From Mesostigma viride (lineage: Eukaryota > Streptophyta > Mesostigmatophyceae > Mesostigmatales > Mesostigmataceae), in contig RPFO01000219.1 of NCBI GenBank assembly GCA_009746045.1, positions 851,501-915,500 on the forward strand: a stretch of 64,000 nt of DNA, read 5' to 3'. Below are positions 32,040 through 43,525 of the stretch, piece after piece (position 1 is the first letter of the stretch; each line of letters opens with the position of its first letter). The notes beneath the pieces are model-generated. The model saw only the letters and a list, made by a program, of their open reading frames with translations, did not search any database and was not told where the DNA came from. The translations under genes were made by a program, and so were the position numbers.

Positions 32040-32760
32040 TTAATAGTAATCTGACACAGACATCCAAGGATCACGCCAGCGGCACAAGGTACAACTAACT
32101 ATACATCACAAAACTACACGCAGCAACAGCGCTGCCGGCCCACCATGCAGGCCTGGAAGGAATCTAGACCGCATGGGTCGCGACAAAGTCGGCCTGGGTG
32201 CGGCGGAATAACACATCAGCCACGCTGCGAGTGAGGGCGAGTGACAGACGCTGCCGCCAATACGAGGACCACGTGCGGGCCGACCACGGGGCGGTCTGAC
32301 CCTCGAGGTCGAGGCGGTCTTCACGGCGCTGGCAGCACTCGTGGAAAAACTCCGCTGTCTTGGGGCCCATGGCCCCGAACTCCTCAAGGACAAAGGGGAT
32401 GACCCGGTGGGGCCCCACATTGCCGTAGGAGGCAAACTTGTCGCGCTCAGCCACAGCGGCAGCAGCGCCGGCATCCACAGCCGCCCGGAGGATGTGGCGA
32501 CCGGAAAGCGGCCGAGCCACGGAGACATCGATGAGCAGGTGGCAACCCTGCCCGTCGTAGTCAAGCACGGTAATGTCGGGGCGGTGGTTGGGTGAGTAGA
32601 GGGCGGCCCCATCCGCGTCCTCGCACTTAATGGTGGAGTGGGGAAAGACCGACCGAACCATGGCACACACCACCCGGAGGAGAGCGGTATGGAGATAGAG
32701 GAACCAGTTCTGGTTCTGCTGGCCACCCATGCACGCGATGTAGTGCGTCCCAGTAGTATC
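32040..32760 (-). pseudogene. Retroelement C-terminal fragment with nuclease-like domain
   Basis: An open frame (32164-32730, open further upstream) reads MGGQQNQNWFLYLHTALL, NHRPDITVLDYDGQGCHLLI, DVSVARPLSGRHILRAAVDA, then AERDKFASYGNVGPHRVIPF and VLEEFGAMGPKTAEFFHECC. The RPDI...DV...K...Y...P pattern resembles a PD-(D/E)XK-type domain found after the reverse transcriptase in many retroelements; this is recognition by pattern only. No RT is present, so it is a 5'-truncated fragment nested in the 23-kb element. It differs from the family A LINE. Confidence 0.55.
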
Positions 32761-32998
32761 CAGAGCAAGAAAATATATATACTAATACATTTTGCAAAAG
32801 ATTTTATAATATATTGTGAATAGCATGGATTAATTTCCACATACTTTAATAATATGGTATGTTAAAGTATATAGAACCATTATTTAGGAAATCATTTACA
32901 AGAAAAAGTGGTATACAGTATTATTATTTTATAGTTCGGCAATCTATAATAGTAAGACATACCGGATGGCAGGTTCATCAGCGGCCTCCAGGGCTATA

Positions 32999-33432
32999 GC
33001 GTCTCGCTGCAGCGTGACCGTTTGGTGCTATGACTGATTTCAGTAGATGTGCAGAAAAAAATTTATTACCATGACCACACCAGGAATCGAACCCAGAACC
33101 TCATTGTACATTTCTGCATGGTAACGATGTCAACCAAACATCCGAATGTTCCGGGGTAAATTGGCTGGAGGTCGTCTCTTTTTATACCTGCGGCCACAAG
33201 CACGGGTGACGGCATATTGGATGTCGTCCAATCCGCTAGCTTGGTGTCCAAAAAATGGGATCGAGCCTTTGCACCAGCGCCGCGCTTCCAGTTTTCAGTT
33301 CCGTGGGGAGGAACGAGGATGCCACGTTTCCAATTTTTTCAATACCGTTCAGCCCTGTGACGCCGCGTCCGGTTTGCGAATTGCGACCGTCCCATCGCCC
33401 ATCGAAAAAGAAGCGCAGCCGCAGAGAGACCC
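32999..33432. repeat. Two degraded element palindromes
   Basis: 32999-33020 reads GCGTCTCGCTG then CAGCGTGACCG. At 33411-33432 only the right half survives (CAGAGAGACCC). Confidence 0.6.
33066..33135 (-). other. tRNA-like or Pol III B-box-like segment
   Basis: The minus strand contains GGGTTCGATTCC, a perfect B-box, then an 8-bp self-complementary pair (TTACCATG ... CATGGTAA) and a T-run. A full cloverleaf cannot be drawn: the anticodon stem does not pair. It is more likely a tRNA-derived remnant than a tRNA gene. Confidence 0.3.
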
Positions 33433-33454
33433 CATAGCTGAAAGAGGGTAAGCT

Positions 33455-34187
33455 GCCACCTGCATGACGATACCTGCATAACGATACCTGCATAACAATA
33501 CCTGCATAACGATACCCCTGCATAACGAAAGGAAATCGGTCTTCCGCATAAAGAAAAAAGGTGAGCTTTTTCCGCATCGTGGATGGTAGGCTGACAAAAT
33601 TTGTTCTATCAAAAACGGCAACAAAACAGCGCATCCAAGCCGACGACACAGTTAGCCAGCTGGGCGACGACTATGTCTTTGTTGCCATCGCAAGAAACTC
33701 TTTATGTTGCAGCAAGAGTGATAAAAATGTCTGGCTTCCTTCTTTTCGTTGCTAGCTAAACCCTGCAGACATCTCGGTAGAGTCAGCTAAGCCAATCCTA
33801 ATCCACATCTGGCATCCATCCCTTTAGTCTAGTTGCCATGGAGCGTTTCTTGGTCTCGCACATGTCGATCATGGTGGTGCTAGGCTTTCACTTGGGTCAC
33901 CCTTTCCATGTTTGCTATGCCTTTGGTTTGGTTAGGTTATAGGTGTAGATGTGCACATACTGCATTTGCTGCGTTTCTAATCGGTGCTCCTGTTTGATGC
34001 TTTTTTTCCCCTTCATATCGTTTCGACGTTTGCATGCTACCTGCCGGATTATAACATCGGACGTTGCTACCTGCCTGCATAACGATAGTTTGCAAGAAAT
34101 CTTCATTTTGCCGAAACACAAAAAAAGGTGATCTTTTGCCGCAACGTGGATGGTAGGCTGACTAAAATTGTTCTATCAAAACGGCGT
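33455..34187. repeat. Short repeats and a 100-bp direct repeat
   Basis: ACCTGCATAACGAT units repeat at 33462-33525. A block with CGTGGATGGTAGGCTGAC and TTGTTCTATCAAAA occurs at about 33540-33625 and again at about 34095-34187. Nothing coding is recognised between them; a 64-codon frame at 33561-33755 has no known motif. Confidence 0.7.
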
Positions 34188-37100
34188 TTACATGTGGGGG
34201 GTTGCTGGCCTGAATAACTAAATGTGGGGGGGTGCTGTCATGAATGAATACATGTGGGTGTGTGCTGCTACGTATCAATACATGTGGGGGGGATGCTATG
34301 TATAAATACATGTGGGGGGTGCTGCTACGTATCAATACATGTGGGGGGTGCTGCTACGTATCAATACATGTGGGGGGTGCTGCTACGTATCAATACACGT
34401 GGGGGGGTGCTGCTACGTATCAATACATGTGGGGGGTGCTGTTACGTATCAATACATGTGGGGGGTGCTGCTACGTATCAATACATGTGGGGGGGTGCTG
34501 CTACGTATCAATACATGTGGGGGGTGCTGCTACGTATCAATACATGTGGGGGGGTGCTGCTACGTATCAATACATGTGGGGGGTGCTGCTACGTATCAAT
34601 ACATGTGGGGGGTGCTGCTACGTATCAATACATGTGGGGGGGTGCTGCTACGTATCAATACATGTGGGGGGGGATGCTATGTATAAATGCATGTGGGGGG
34701 TGCTGCTACGTATCAATACATGTGGGGGGTCGCTGCTACGTATCAATACATGTGGGGGGGATGCTATGTATAAATGCATGTGGGGGGGTGCTGCTACGTA
34801 TCAATACATGTGGGGGGGTGCTGCTACGTATCAATACATGTGGGGGGGGATGCTATGTATAAATGCATGTGGGGGGTGCTGCTACGTATCAATACATGTG
34901 GGGGGGTGCTGCTACGTATCAATACATGTGGGGGGGGATGCTATGTATAAATGCATGTGGGGGGTGCTGCTACGTATCAATACATGTGGGGGGTGCTGCT
35001 ACGTATCAATACATGTGGGGGGGATGCTACGTATAAATGCATGTCAGGGGGGGTGCTGCTACGTATCAATACATGTGGGGGGGTGCTGCTACGTATCAAT
35101 ACATGTGGGGGGGTGCTGCTACGTATCAATACATGTGGGGGGGTGCTGCTACGTATCAATACATGTGGGGGGGTGCTGCTACGTATCAATACATGTGGGG
35201 GGGTGCTGCTACGTATCAATACATGTGGGGGGGGATGCTATGTATAAATGCATGTGGGGGGGTGCTGCTACGTATCAATACATGTGGGGGGGTGCTGCTA
35301 CGTATCAATACATGTGGGGGGGGATGCTATGTATAAATGCATGTGGGGGGTGCTGCTACGTATCAATACATGTGGCCGGGGGTTGCTGCTACGTATCAAT
35401 ACATGTGGGGGGGCTGCTACGTATCAATACATGTGGGGGGGTGCTGCTACGTATCAATACATGTGGGGGGTGCTGCTACGTATCAATACATGTGGGGGGG
35501 GATGCTATGTATAAATGCATGTGGGGGGGGATGCTACGTATCAATACATGTGGGGGGGTGCTGCTACGTATCAATGCATGTGGGGGGGTGCTGCTACGTA
35601 TCAATACATGTGGGGGGGTGCTGCTACGTATCAATACATGTGGGGGGGTGCTGCTACGTATCAATACATGTGGGGGGTGCTGCTACGTATCAATACATGT
35701 GGGGGGGGATGCTATGTATAAATGCATGTGGGGGGTTGCTGGCATGAATAAATAAATGTGGGGGGTTGCTGGCATAAATAAATGAATGTGGGGGGTTGCT
35801 GCTACGTATAAATGCATGTTGGGGGTGCTGGCATGAATAAATGAATGTGGGGGTGTGATGGCATGAATAAATAAATGTGGGGGGATGATGGCATGAATTA
35901 TTGAATGTGGGGGGTGCTGCTACGTATAAATAAATGTTGGGGGGTGCTGGCATGAATAATTAAATGTGGGGGGGGTGATGGCATGAATAAATAAATGTGG
36001 GGGGTGCTGGCATGAATAAATGAATGTGGGGGGGTGCTGGCCTGAATAATTAAATGTGGGGGGATGATGGCATGAATTATTAAATGTGGGGGGTGCTGCT
36101 ACGTATAAATAAATGTTGGGGGGTGCTGGCATGAATAATTAAATGTGGGGGGGTGATGGCATGAATAAATGAATGTGGGGGGTCATGGCATGAATTATTA
36201 AATGTGGGGGGTGCTGCTACGTATAAATAAATGTTGGGGGGTGCTGGCATGAATAATTAAATGTGGGGGGGTGATGGCATGAATAAATAAATGTGGGGGG
36301 GTGATGGCATGAATAATTAAATGTGGGGGGATGATGGCATGAATAAATAAATGTGGGGGGTGCTGCTACGTATAAATAAATGTTGGGGGGTGCTGGCATG
36401 AATAATTAAATGTGGGGGGATGATGGCATGAATAAATAAATGTGGGGGGTGATGGCATGAATAATTAAATGTGGGGGGTGATGGCATGAATAAATAAATG
36501 TGGGGGGTGCTGGCATGAATAAATGAATGTGGGGGGGGCTGTCATGAATAATTAAATGTGGGGGTGTGATGGCATGAATTATTAAATGTGGGGGGTGCTG
36601 CTACGTATAAATAAATGTTGGGGGGTGCTGGCATGAATAATTAAATGTGGGGGGGTGCTGGCATGAATAAATGAATGTGGGGGGGTCATGGCATGAATTA
36701 TTAAATGTGGGGGGTGCTGCTACGTATAAATAAATGTTGGGGGGTGCTGGCATGAATAATTAAATGTGGGGGGGTGATGGCATGAATAAATAAATGTGGG
36801 GGGTGATGGCATGAATAATTAAATGTGGGGGATGATGGCATGAATAAATAAATGTGGGGGTGCTGCTACGTATAAATAAATGTTGGGGGGTGCTGGCATG
36901 AATAATTAAATGTGGGGGGATGATGGCATGAATAAATAAATGTGGGGGTGATGGCATGAATAATTAAATGTGGGGGGGTGATGGCATGAATAAATAAATG
37001 TTGGGGGTGCTGGCATGAATAAATGAATGTGGGGGGGGCTGTCATGAATAATTAAATGTGGGGGTGTGATGGCATGAATTATTAAATGTGGGGGGTGCTG

Positions 37101-37690
37101 CTACGTATAAATAAATGTTGGGGGGTGCTAGCATGAATAATTAAATGTGGGGGGTGATGGCATGAATAAATAAATGTGGGGGGGTGATGGCATGAATAAT
37201 TAAATGTGGGGGGATGATGGCATGAATTATTAAATGTGGGGGTGCTGCTACGTATAAATAAATGTTGGGGGGTGCTGGCATGAATAATTAAATGTGGGGG
37301 GTGATGGCATGAATAAATAAATGTGGGGGGTGATGGCATGAATAATTAAATGTGGGGGGTGATGGCATGAATAATTAAATGTGGGGGGTGATGGCATGAA
37401 TAAATAAATGTGGGGGGTGCTGGCATGAATAAATGAATGTGGGGGGTGCTGTCATGAATAATTAAATGTGGGGGGATGATGGCATGAATTATTAAATGTG
37501 GGGGGTGCTGCTACGTATAAATAAATGTTGGGGGGTGCTGGCATGAATAATTAAATGTGGGGGGGTGATGGCATGAATAAATGAATGTGGGGGGGTGATG
37601 GCATGAATAATTAAATGTGGGGGGTGCTGGCATGAATAAATGAATGTGGGGTGTGATGGCATGAATAAATAAATGTGGGGGGTGCTGGCA
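34188..37690. repeat. 3.5-kb G-rich minisatellite of about 29-bp units
   Basis: Roughly 120 units. The left half is GCTGCTACGTATCAATACATG with 5-8 G. The right half is GGCATGAATAA(A/T)T(A/G)AATG with 4-8 G, interspersed with TACGTATAAATAAATGTTG units. A run of five or more G recurs in every unit on the plus strand. The array separates the two divergent arms of the 23-kb element. Long frames in it (up to about 500 codons) shift with the G-run length and are not genes. Confidence 0.95.
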
Positions 37691-37752
37691 TGAAAAAAAT
37701 TTGGTTGTGCAATGTTTTTCATTGTTGTGATAGAATTCACGCATGGACGTAA

Positions 37753-38102
37753 GGGTCTCGCTGCGGGTAGACCCTCGGAATTTTGTTTTTGTATTGACGT
37801 AAGGGTCTCGCTGCATCCCTACGAATGTCGACTTTTAATGTTTGCAAGATGGGAGGGGGCTTTCTTCGCTAACCCTAAAAATGATTTGTTTTTGTTTGAC
37901 GTTAGGGTCTCGCTGCAGCGAGACCTTCAGGAATGTATACTTTTTATGTTTGCATGATGGGAGGTTGCTTTTTTTTGCTCACCCTAAAAATGATTTGTTT
38001 TTGCTTGACGTGAGGGTCTCGCTGCAGCGAGACGCCAAAGTTTTGCAATAAAGTAAATGTCCCTTTTAGAATCCACGAAAGGGTCTAGCTGCAGCGAGAC
38101 CC
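37753..38102. repeat. Element palindrome, five copies upstream of the first plus-strand gene
   Basis: Starts at 37753, 37803 (left half only), 37905, 38014 and 38081. Copies at 37905 and 38014 lie in a tandem of about 108 bp that also repeats CCCTAAAAATGATTTGTTTT and TTGACGT. The ATG of the gene is at 38180. Confidence 0.92.
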
Positions 38103-38179
38103 TCCCCATCGTTTTTCTGCCGGCAATTCAGATTCTGAATGACATTTGTGAAACTTGCTTTTTTAATATTGTTCTGCAG

Positions 38180-39392
38180 ATGTCGTCCTCCTATTCCGAT
38201 TCTGTCAAGGCCACTCCCGTTTCACCCAAGATGACGTCGAACACCTCGCCGGACCGAACGGCAACAGAGAATTTTCCTCGGTTGCCGGTCGGTCCCGTAA
38301 ATGCTCTGGCGAGTCCCCCTTGCCCTCCAAGTCTTCCTTGCCCCCCAGCGAGTTGGACAGAATTTTACCCCCCAACTCTCTCGCTGCTGCGTCTCGCGCT
38401 CCGTCCCGCTCTCCGCCCCGTAAGTCTCCATCGCCGCCCCCCAAGTCGGCCGGAGCTACTGCGTCCCGCTCGCCGTCCCGCAAGTCCCCCAAGTCCCCCG
38501 CAACTGCGACCCGTTCGCCGCCCCGCAAGTCCCCCTCTCCGCCCAAAGTTCCCCCCGCTACCGCGTCCCACTCTCCTTCTCGCAAGTCCCCCTCGCCGTC
38601 AACCAAGATCCCCGCAACTGCGTCCCGCTCGCCGTCCCGCTCTCCTTCCCCCAAGTCCCGCTCGCCGCCACCCAAGTCCCCCGCTTCTGCGTCCCGCTCG
38701 CCGCCACCCAAGTCCCCCGCTTCTGCGTCCCGCTCGCCGTCCCCCAAGCATTCCAGTTCTAAGCGTAAGCCTGCTACCGAGTGGGTAGAGGAAGACGACC
38801 ACACCAAAAGCTCAGGAAGCTGAGGAAGTCTATCAATCTGGCTCTTGAGGAGGACGAGCGCGATAAGACTAACGGGAGGCCTGAAGACCCGGACTCGCCG
38901 GTTCGGGAGTCGCGTCGGGAGCTGTTGTCCGATTTGTTAGCAATGGCCGCAACATTTGCTGACGACTACGCGGCTCTCGACAAGAAGGACAAGGAGAAGG
39001 AGAAGGCGGAGAGGAAGGCCATCGAGAAGGCGGAGAGGGAGAGGGTGGAGAGGGAGGAGAAGGAGAGGCTGGAGAAGGCGGAGAGGGAGGAGGAGGAGAG
39101 GGAGTACAAGGAGAAAAAGGCTGCCCAGGAGAGGGAGCACAGGATCCTGGTGGCGAAGCAGAAGGAGGAGGCGAAGAAGAAGACGGAGGCGGCAGCGAAG
39201 GACCTTCGTGCGGAGGAGGCTGCTGTTTTTTTGCAGATGCGACAGGAGAGGATGAAGGCGGACGAGGCCGCGAGGAAGATGGAGGAGGAGGCTGCGAGGA
39301 AGGAGGAGGAGGCTGCGAAGGCGGTTGAGGGGGAGAAGGACGAGAACGTGAAGAAGGGGTGGGCTCCCGAAGGATGTTCAGTCGATTATCAG
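38180..39392 (+). CDS. Exon: SR-like repeats and charged coiled coil
   Basis: The ATG follows CTGCAG. The start MSSSYSDSVKATPVSP shifts frame in a C-run near 38310 to SP/RSP repeats (PPRKSPSPP, SASRSPPPKSP) and again near 38810 to KLRKLRKSINLALEEDERD. Then comes a heptad-like Lys/Glu/Arg helix (KEKEKAERKAIEKAERER and similar) of about 110 residues. It ends CSVDYQ at the donor GTATGT. Confidence 0.5.
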
Positions 39393-42300
39393 GTATGTTT
39401 ATTAATGTGAGACGTACATTTCTCAGATGGCTTTTGAACGGCGTGTGTGTATCGTAGAAAGGGTGGGATTTTATGTCATACATTGATCGTAAGGGTCTAG
39501 CTGCGGAGAGACGTTGACCTAGGAGTTAAGGTTGTTGACGACGACGACGACGATGTGTGGCCTTTTTTTTACTCTTGTTGTCTGCAGCCCTCCACGGTGG
39601 CCATTCTGAAACAGTACCTGGCTCAGGCTGAGTCTGAGTCTGGGGCGAGTCGTAAAGCCGAAAAGGGCTTGATCGGCTTGATCCGCTTTCTTTCGGCCGA
39701 GATAGCGTTTGCAGAGAAGTCCGGTGTCGTCGTGGACCGTCCGGAGTCGGCACACATAATTTGGAAGAACGACCGCCTGGGCCGTCTTGCATTGTTCGAA
39801 GCCACACAGCGAGCCATTCATGGGAAGAGGGTCGTTGGTGACGACATTTATGAGGTTTTGAAGATCGCGCAGTCGTGCATCCTTAATCTGAAGGAGGATG
39901 TCGGACGTTACTTTCCCCGTCGTGCTTTAATATGGTCGACGCTCTTTGATGAGGTTGAAAAGTTCGAGGTCCACACGGGCGTCACATGTCGAGGCTTCCT
40001 ATATGGAAACCTTGAAAATCACTGCGTTGCATCAGCTCTTTAAACTCATGACTGGAGATATGAAAGCGGATTCGAGGGCTTCACTGTCGGAAGATGAAGT
40101 GTTTGATATTGTCAGGAAAGGATTTGTTGACATGTCCAACAGTGACTTTATCGTAATTGTGCCGGGAAGAATGAATCACGTAGGAGGATTGGAGGAGCGC
40201 GCACATGAAGTGATCGCGCATTTGGACATGACAAGAGACCACTTACTGCAATCTTTTGTTAAGTGGCGGACCGACTTTCTTGTCAGCCCGGACGCCAGCC
40301 TTTCGCGGGAAGCGGTCGCTTTCTTTTTGGATTGGGCTGGACAGGTGATCCAAAGTTTCCGGCACCGGGAGGACTTCCATGTTATTCAGACATATAAGCC
40401 ACACCGGGAAGTCGTCCAGGAATGGTTGGATCAAATCTCGTTGGTTGATTGTCTCCAGAGTATCCGAACCAAGTTAGACACGGAGTGGTCTGATTTAGAG
40501 GCGGGAGGCCATTGGCAGTCCCTCGAGTTGTTCTTCGAGGCGGAATTGAGGCGTCAATCTGGAAAAGGAGAGAGCCCATCAAGTGCCGATATGGCCTTTG
40601 GGGAAGATTTTGAGGAGGTGGAAGTTCTACGTTTCGGTACGTTAACTTGCCGATATCGTTTATCGATTTGGTTTGTTTCCATTCCCTGAATAGGGCTCTA
40701 TATGCTGACCAACCTTCATGGTTTGTCCTGTCATATCATGCAGGGGGGCTCCATGCCAGGGGACGTATCGGAGGATGTAACGAATTTGTCAGACTTGGTT
40801 GATAAGGTGGGTGCTTGTCCGTCGAGTTTCCACGAGCATCTTACATGGGGTCTAGCTGCAGGTAGACCCTCACCCTTTTATTGAGACTGACATCTTCGGC
40901 TAATTTCAACGGTGCCCCCACCAATCTGTTGTCTTTTTTCAGGGGGCGGCTGCGGCGATGGCTGTTGACAGTGCTGGTCTTTGGTCTGGACTCGAGATGG
41001 AAATGGTAAGCATTGAACGATATCCGGATGTCTGCATTTCGCCTGAAGTTTTAGTGAGCGCATTATGCGAAATATACAAATGTCGACTAATTTTGATTTC
41101 CAATGAGCTGTCGTATTCGGTGTTGACAGGTGGGGGGTTTGGCCTCAGCAGGCGCTGCCGGAGAGGAAGAAAACGCTGGAGGAGATGAGGATGGGGGGGA
41201 TGAAAACGCTGGAGGAGATGAGGATGGGGGAGACGCTGAGGGAGAAGTGGCTGTGCAGGTACGTTCATCCGCCGCGAGTTCGTGTGATTTTTTTCGTGCT
41301 GAGGGGTATCTCCGCAGAGAGACGATGGTGCAACAATCGAACTGAGGTCAAGTCCCTTCTTGTTGGTTTTTTTTTGTCATGCAGGCGGGGGCTGTCGCTG
41401 GGGGTACTGCGGGGGGGAAGGCGGCGAAGCCCGATTGACTGAGCATGAAAGGGAAAAGCTGGATTCCCGCAAGAAGGTTGCGAAGGATCATATTATTGCT
41501 GTTGGCCTGATCATGCTTAAGTCTCCGCCCGATGGCGTCGATTCGGAGGGACCTGCGGGGTCCGAGTTTCGCAAGTACCTGACACGACTTGAGGCGGAAG
41601 TCGATGCCGATTTCGATACGGAGGTGTTGGGTGCCGCTACCTTTAAGAGTGAATTGGCATATGAATTTGTAAATCTGGTGAAGTCGAAAGCCACCAAGAA
41701 TTTCAAGTGGCAGCCTAAGGAGTACTCAGAGGCAAAGGTTGACAAGATCGAGAAATTCATGAAGGCTGATTTTCGTCGTCGGGCCGCTGAGGGAAAAAGG
41801 GCGCTGAATGCGGTGGCAAAGGCTAACAGTAAGAAGAACGCGGAGGCGAAGGCGGCGGAGAAGGAGGCGAAGAAGGCGGAGAAGGAGAAGGCTAAGGAGG
41901 CCAAGAAGCAGCAGAAAACTGGACAGGTACGATTGTTGTGAAAATTTAGACCTCTCGCTGCGGGTAGACGCTGACTGGCTGCGGGACTTGGTGTTTAGTG
42001 TCAGTAAGGTATTATTCCAACAGAACTTTGTTCGTCCCTGAACAGGATGTCGTGGTCGGCCTAAATATTACTGACTTGAGCAAATCCTGCGGTCCTTTTC
42101 GATTTTTTACTTCAGGATGACGGGGGGACGAAGACGCCACGGTGGAGAAGAAGTTACCTGGTCATGACGCCGTGTTCGCGCTGGTGAAGGATATGCTCAA
42201 GTACTGCTCGAGTAGGCGGATGGCGGACGTCGATGACCTGCCAAACTGGCCCGAGTTCTCCCCCTTTCTTGAGCTGCTCCGGTCACTCAACAAGCTTTTT

Positions 42301-43283
42301 AAGGAGGGGGTGCTCACGAGCAGTGGGAACCCGGACACCGACCCTATCATTGAAAGCTGGAAGCCTTCGAAAAAGGTCGACTCGAACAAGGAGGTCAGGG
42401 ACCAGAACATCCGGAAGGCCAATTCTCTCAGGGAAACGCGTTGGATTCGGCCGGCCGATTTTAAGCAGACCGGATGTTTCAGTATGCGGATCCAGACGGT
42501 CAACGCGCTTATTTTGCCAGAGGCTTTGAGGCAGCGGCGTTTAAACCTTGAAACCATTAAGGAGAACGGCCGCATTCTCCTCAATGCGCGGGACAACGCT
42601 TGCACTTCAAGGTTGTTGTCCCGGTCTGGCAGTTCCCTTTCCAGGCGCTTGCCGAATCTCAACCTGACCTGTTCGACAAGCAAATCTTGTGCATGCCGGA
42701 TTTCGTCAAGTGGCTGAAGATTCACCACGGCGCCAAGATTGACGCGGAGGATGTGGGGTCCAGGTACTTCCGGCCCCTTTCGGATACTGAAGTCGACGTG
42801 TGGCTTAACACGGAGTCCACCACCTCTTTCCTCGCGAGAGGACTTGAGTGGCGTACCTACGCCAGGGTGGACGAGGTGGAAGCAGTTTTGCCTCAGGACA
42901 TCCAGGGCAGTCGGGATGTTTTCAACCTGCTGTGCAATACTGCGATGAAGTCCTACGATCCGAAATTTTTTGAGGAACGGGTACCGGTACCGTATCTGGT
43001 TCTCCGGTACGCGGTGGTGGATGGGAACCACTACTTTAAGGGGTTAAAGTCGTTTCTCAGGGGGCCGGATGGCGGGTGGGGAGAGGTTCGGGCAATGATG
43101 TGCGAGGGTGGGGCGGAGTCCAATTTCGCAAATACTCCTAAGGAGGCGGAGCACGCATTCCAGGACCTGTTGCGGAAATTCCGTGGTGGTTACATGGGTA
43201 CGAATGTCATTCTTCTCAAGGGTGGCGACCTGCTCCCGTCGTGGAGTGAGCAGCGAAATCTACCTAAGCAAAAGAAGATGTAA
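38180..43283 (+). CDS. Large unknown protein 1 of the 23-kb element (gene model)
   Basis: Exons by splice phase: 38180-39392, 39588-40636, 40744-40806, 40943-41005, 41130-41258, 41385-41936 and 42116-43283 (stop TAA). It would be about 1,075 residues once indels are allowed for. Order: Ser/Pro/Arg repeats (SRSPPRKSPSPP type); a Lys/Glu coiled coil (about 39000-39350); a helical region (ILKQYLAQAESES, DYVFVA-like none); two short exons; Gly/Asp repeats (ENAGGDEDGGD); a second Lys/Ala/Glu helix (KKAEKEKAKEAKKQQK); and a mixed domain ending FRGGYMGTNVILLKGGDLLP. No family is recognised. The SR-like, charged composition suggests a nuclear, nucleic-acid-associated protein. At least five apparent frameshifts, mostly in C or G runs, mean decay or sequence error. 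Confidence 0.5.
39493..39514. repeat. Element palindrome in intron
   Basis: GGGTCTAGCTG then CGGAGAGACGT, in the intron 39393-39587. Confidence 0.85.
39588..40636 (+). CDS. Exon: helical region of unknown protein 1
   Basis: The acceptor TCTGCAG precedes PSTVAILKQYLAQAESES. It continues ALFEATQRAIHGKRVVGDDI and YFPRRALIWSTLFDEVEKFE, then one base shift near 39985 to METLKITALHQLFKLMTGD, REAVAFFLDWAGQVIQSF and YKPHREVVQEWLDQISLVD. It ends EEVEVLRF at the donor GTACGT. Composition is ordinary globular; no motif is recognised. Confidence 0.5.
40744..41258 (+). CDS. Three short exons of unknown protein 1
   Basis: 40744-40806 (GSMPGDVSEDVTNLSDLVDK), 40943-41005 (GAAAAMAVDSAGLWSGLEME) and 41130-41258 (VGGLASAGAAGEEENAGGDE and more Gly/Asp/Glu). 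Each is in frame with GT and AG at its edges, and exon lengths are multiples of three. The intron 40807-40942 carries a palindrome at 40848. Confidence 0.5.
40848..40869. repeat. Element palindrome in intron
   Basis: GGGTCTAGCTG then CAGGTAGACCC. Confidence 0.9.
41304..41325. repeat. Element palindrome in intron
   Basis: GGGTATCTCCG then CAGAGAGACGA, in the intron 41259-41384. Confidence 0.75.
41385..41936 (+). CDS. Exon: Lys/Ala/Glu helix of unknown protein 1
   Basis: After an apparent slip in a G-run it reads LTEHEREKLDSRKKVAKDHI, DSEGPAGSEFRKYLTRLEAE, FVNLVKSKATKNFKWQPKEY and a basic helix AEAKAAEKEAKKAEKEKAKE. It ends KTGQ at the donor GTACGA. Confidence 0.5.
41950..41971. repeat. Element palindrome in intron
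   Basis: TCTCGCTG then CGGGTAGACGC; the outer GGG of the left half is lost. Confidence 0.75.
42116..43283 (+). CDS. Exon: C-terminal domain of unknown protein 1
   Basis: Reads EKKLPGHDAVFALVKDMLKY, then DDLPNWPEFSPFLELLRSLN and KQTGCFSMRIQTVNALILPE. After one base shift near 42600 it continues LHFKVVVPVWQFPFQALAES, FVKWLKIHHGAKIDAEDVGS and NHYFKGLKSFLRGPDGGWGE, and stops after LPKQKKM. It looks globular and conserved, but no family is recognised. Confidence 0.5.
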
Positions 43284-43299
43284 GCTATCTATTTTGGCA

Positions 43300-43477
43300 G
43301 GGTCTAGCTGCGGGTAGACCCTCGGAATTTTCGTGGTTGTTTTTTGTGTGCGCTTCAAGTTTTTTGCGAGGGTCTCGCTGCAGCTAGACCCTCTCCTTTT
43401 TTTTGTTGGAATTTTCGTTGCGTATTGTCGGCCGTTTCTTTTTCGAATTTTGTTAGGGTCTATCCGCAGCTATACCC
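43300..43477. repeat. Element palindrome, three copies between the two plus-strand genes
   Basis: Starts at 43300 (GGGTCTAGCTG then CGGGTAGACCC), 43370 and 43456. They lie between the TAA of unknown protein 1 and the ATG at 43526, as do the five copies upstream of 38180. Confidence 0.92.
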
Positions 43478-43525
43478 CTCGCCTTTTATGACTGAGTTTT
43501 GTCGTTGCTCGCTCGATGTTAATTG

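Noticed and set aside
33066-33135. A functional tRNA gene
   Set aside because: The B-box is perfect but no acceptable anticodon stem and acceptor stem can be drawn together.
34244-35755. 503-codon open frame and its companions
   Set aside because: It lies wholly in the 29-bp minisatellite; the frame is kept open by the repeat and shifts with G-run length, so it is not evidence of a protein.
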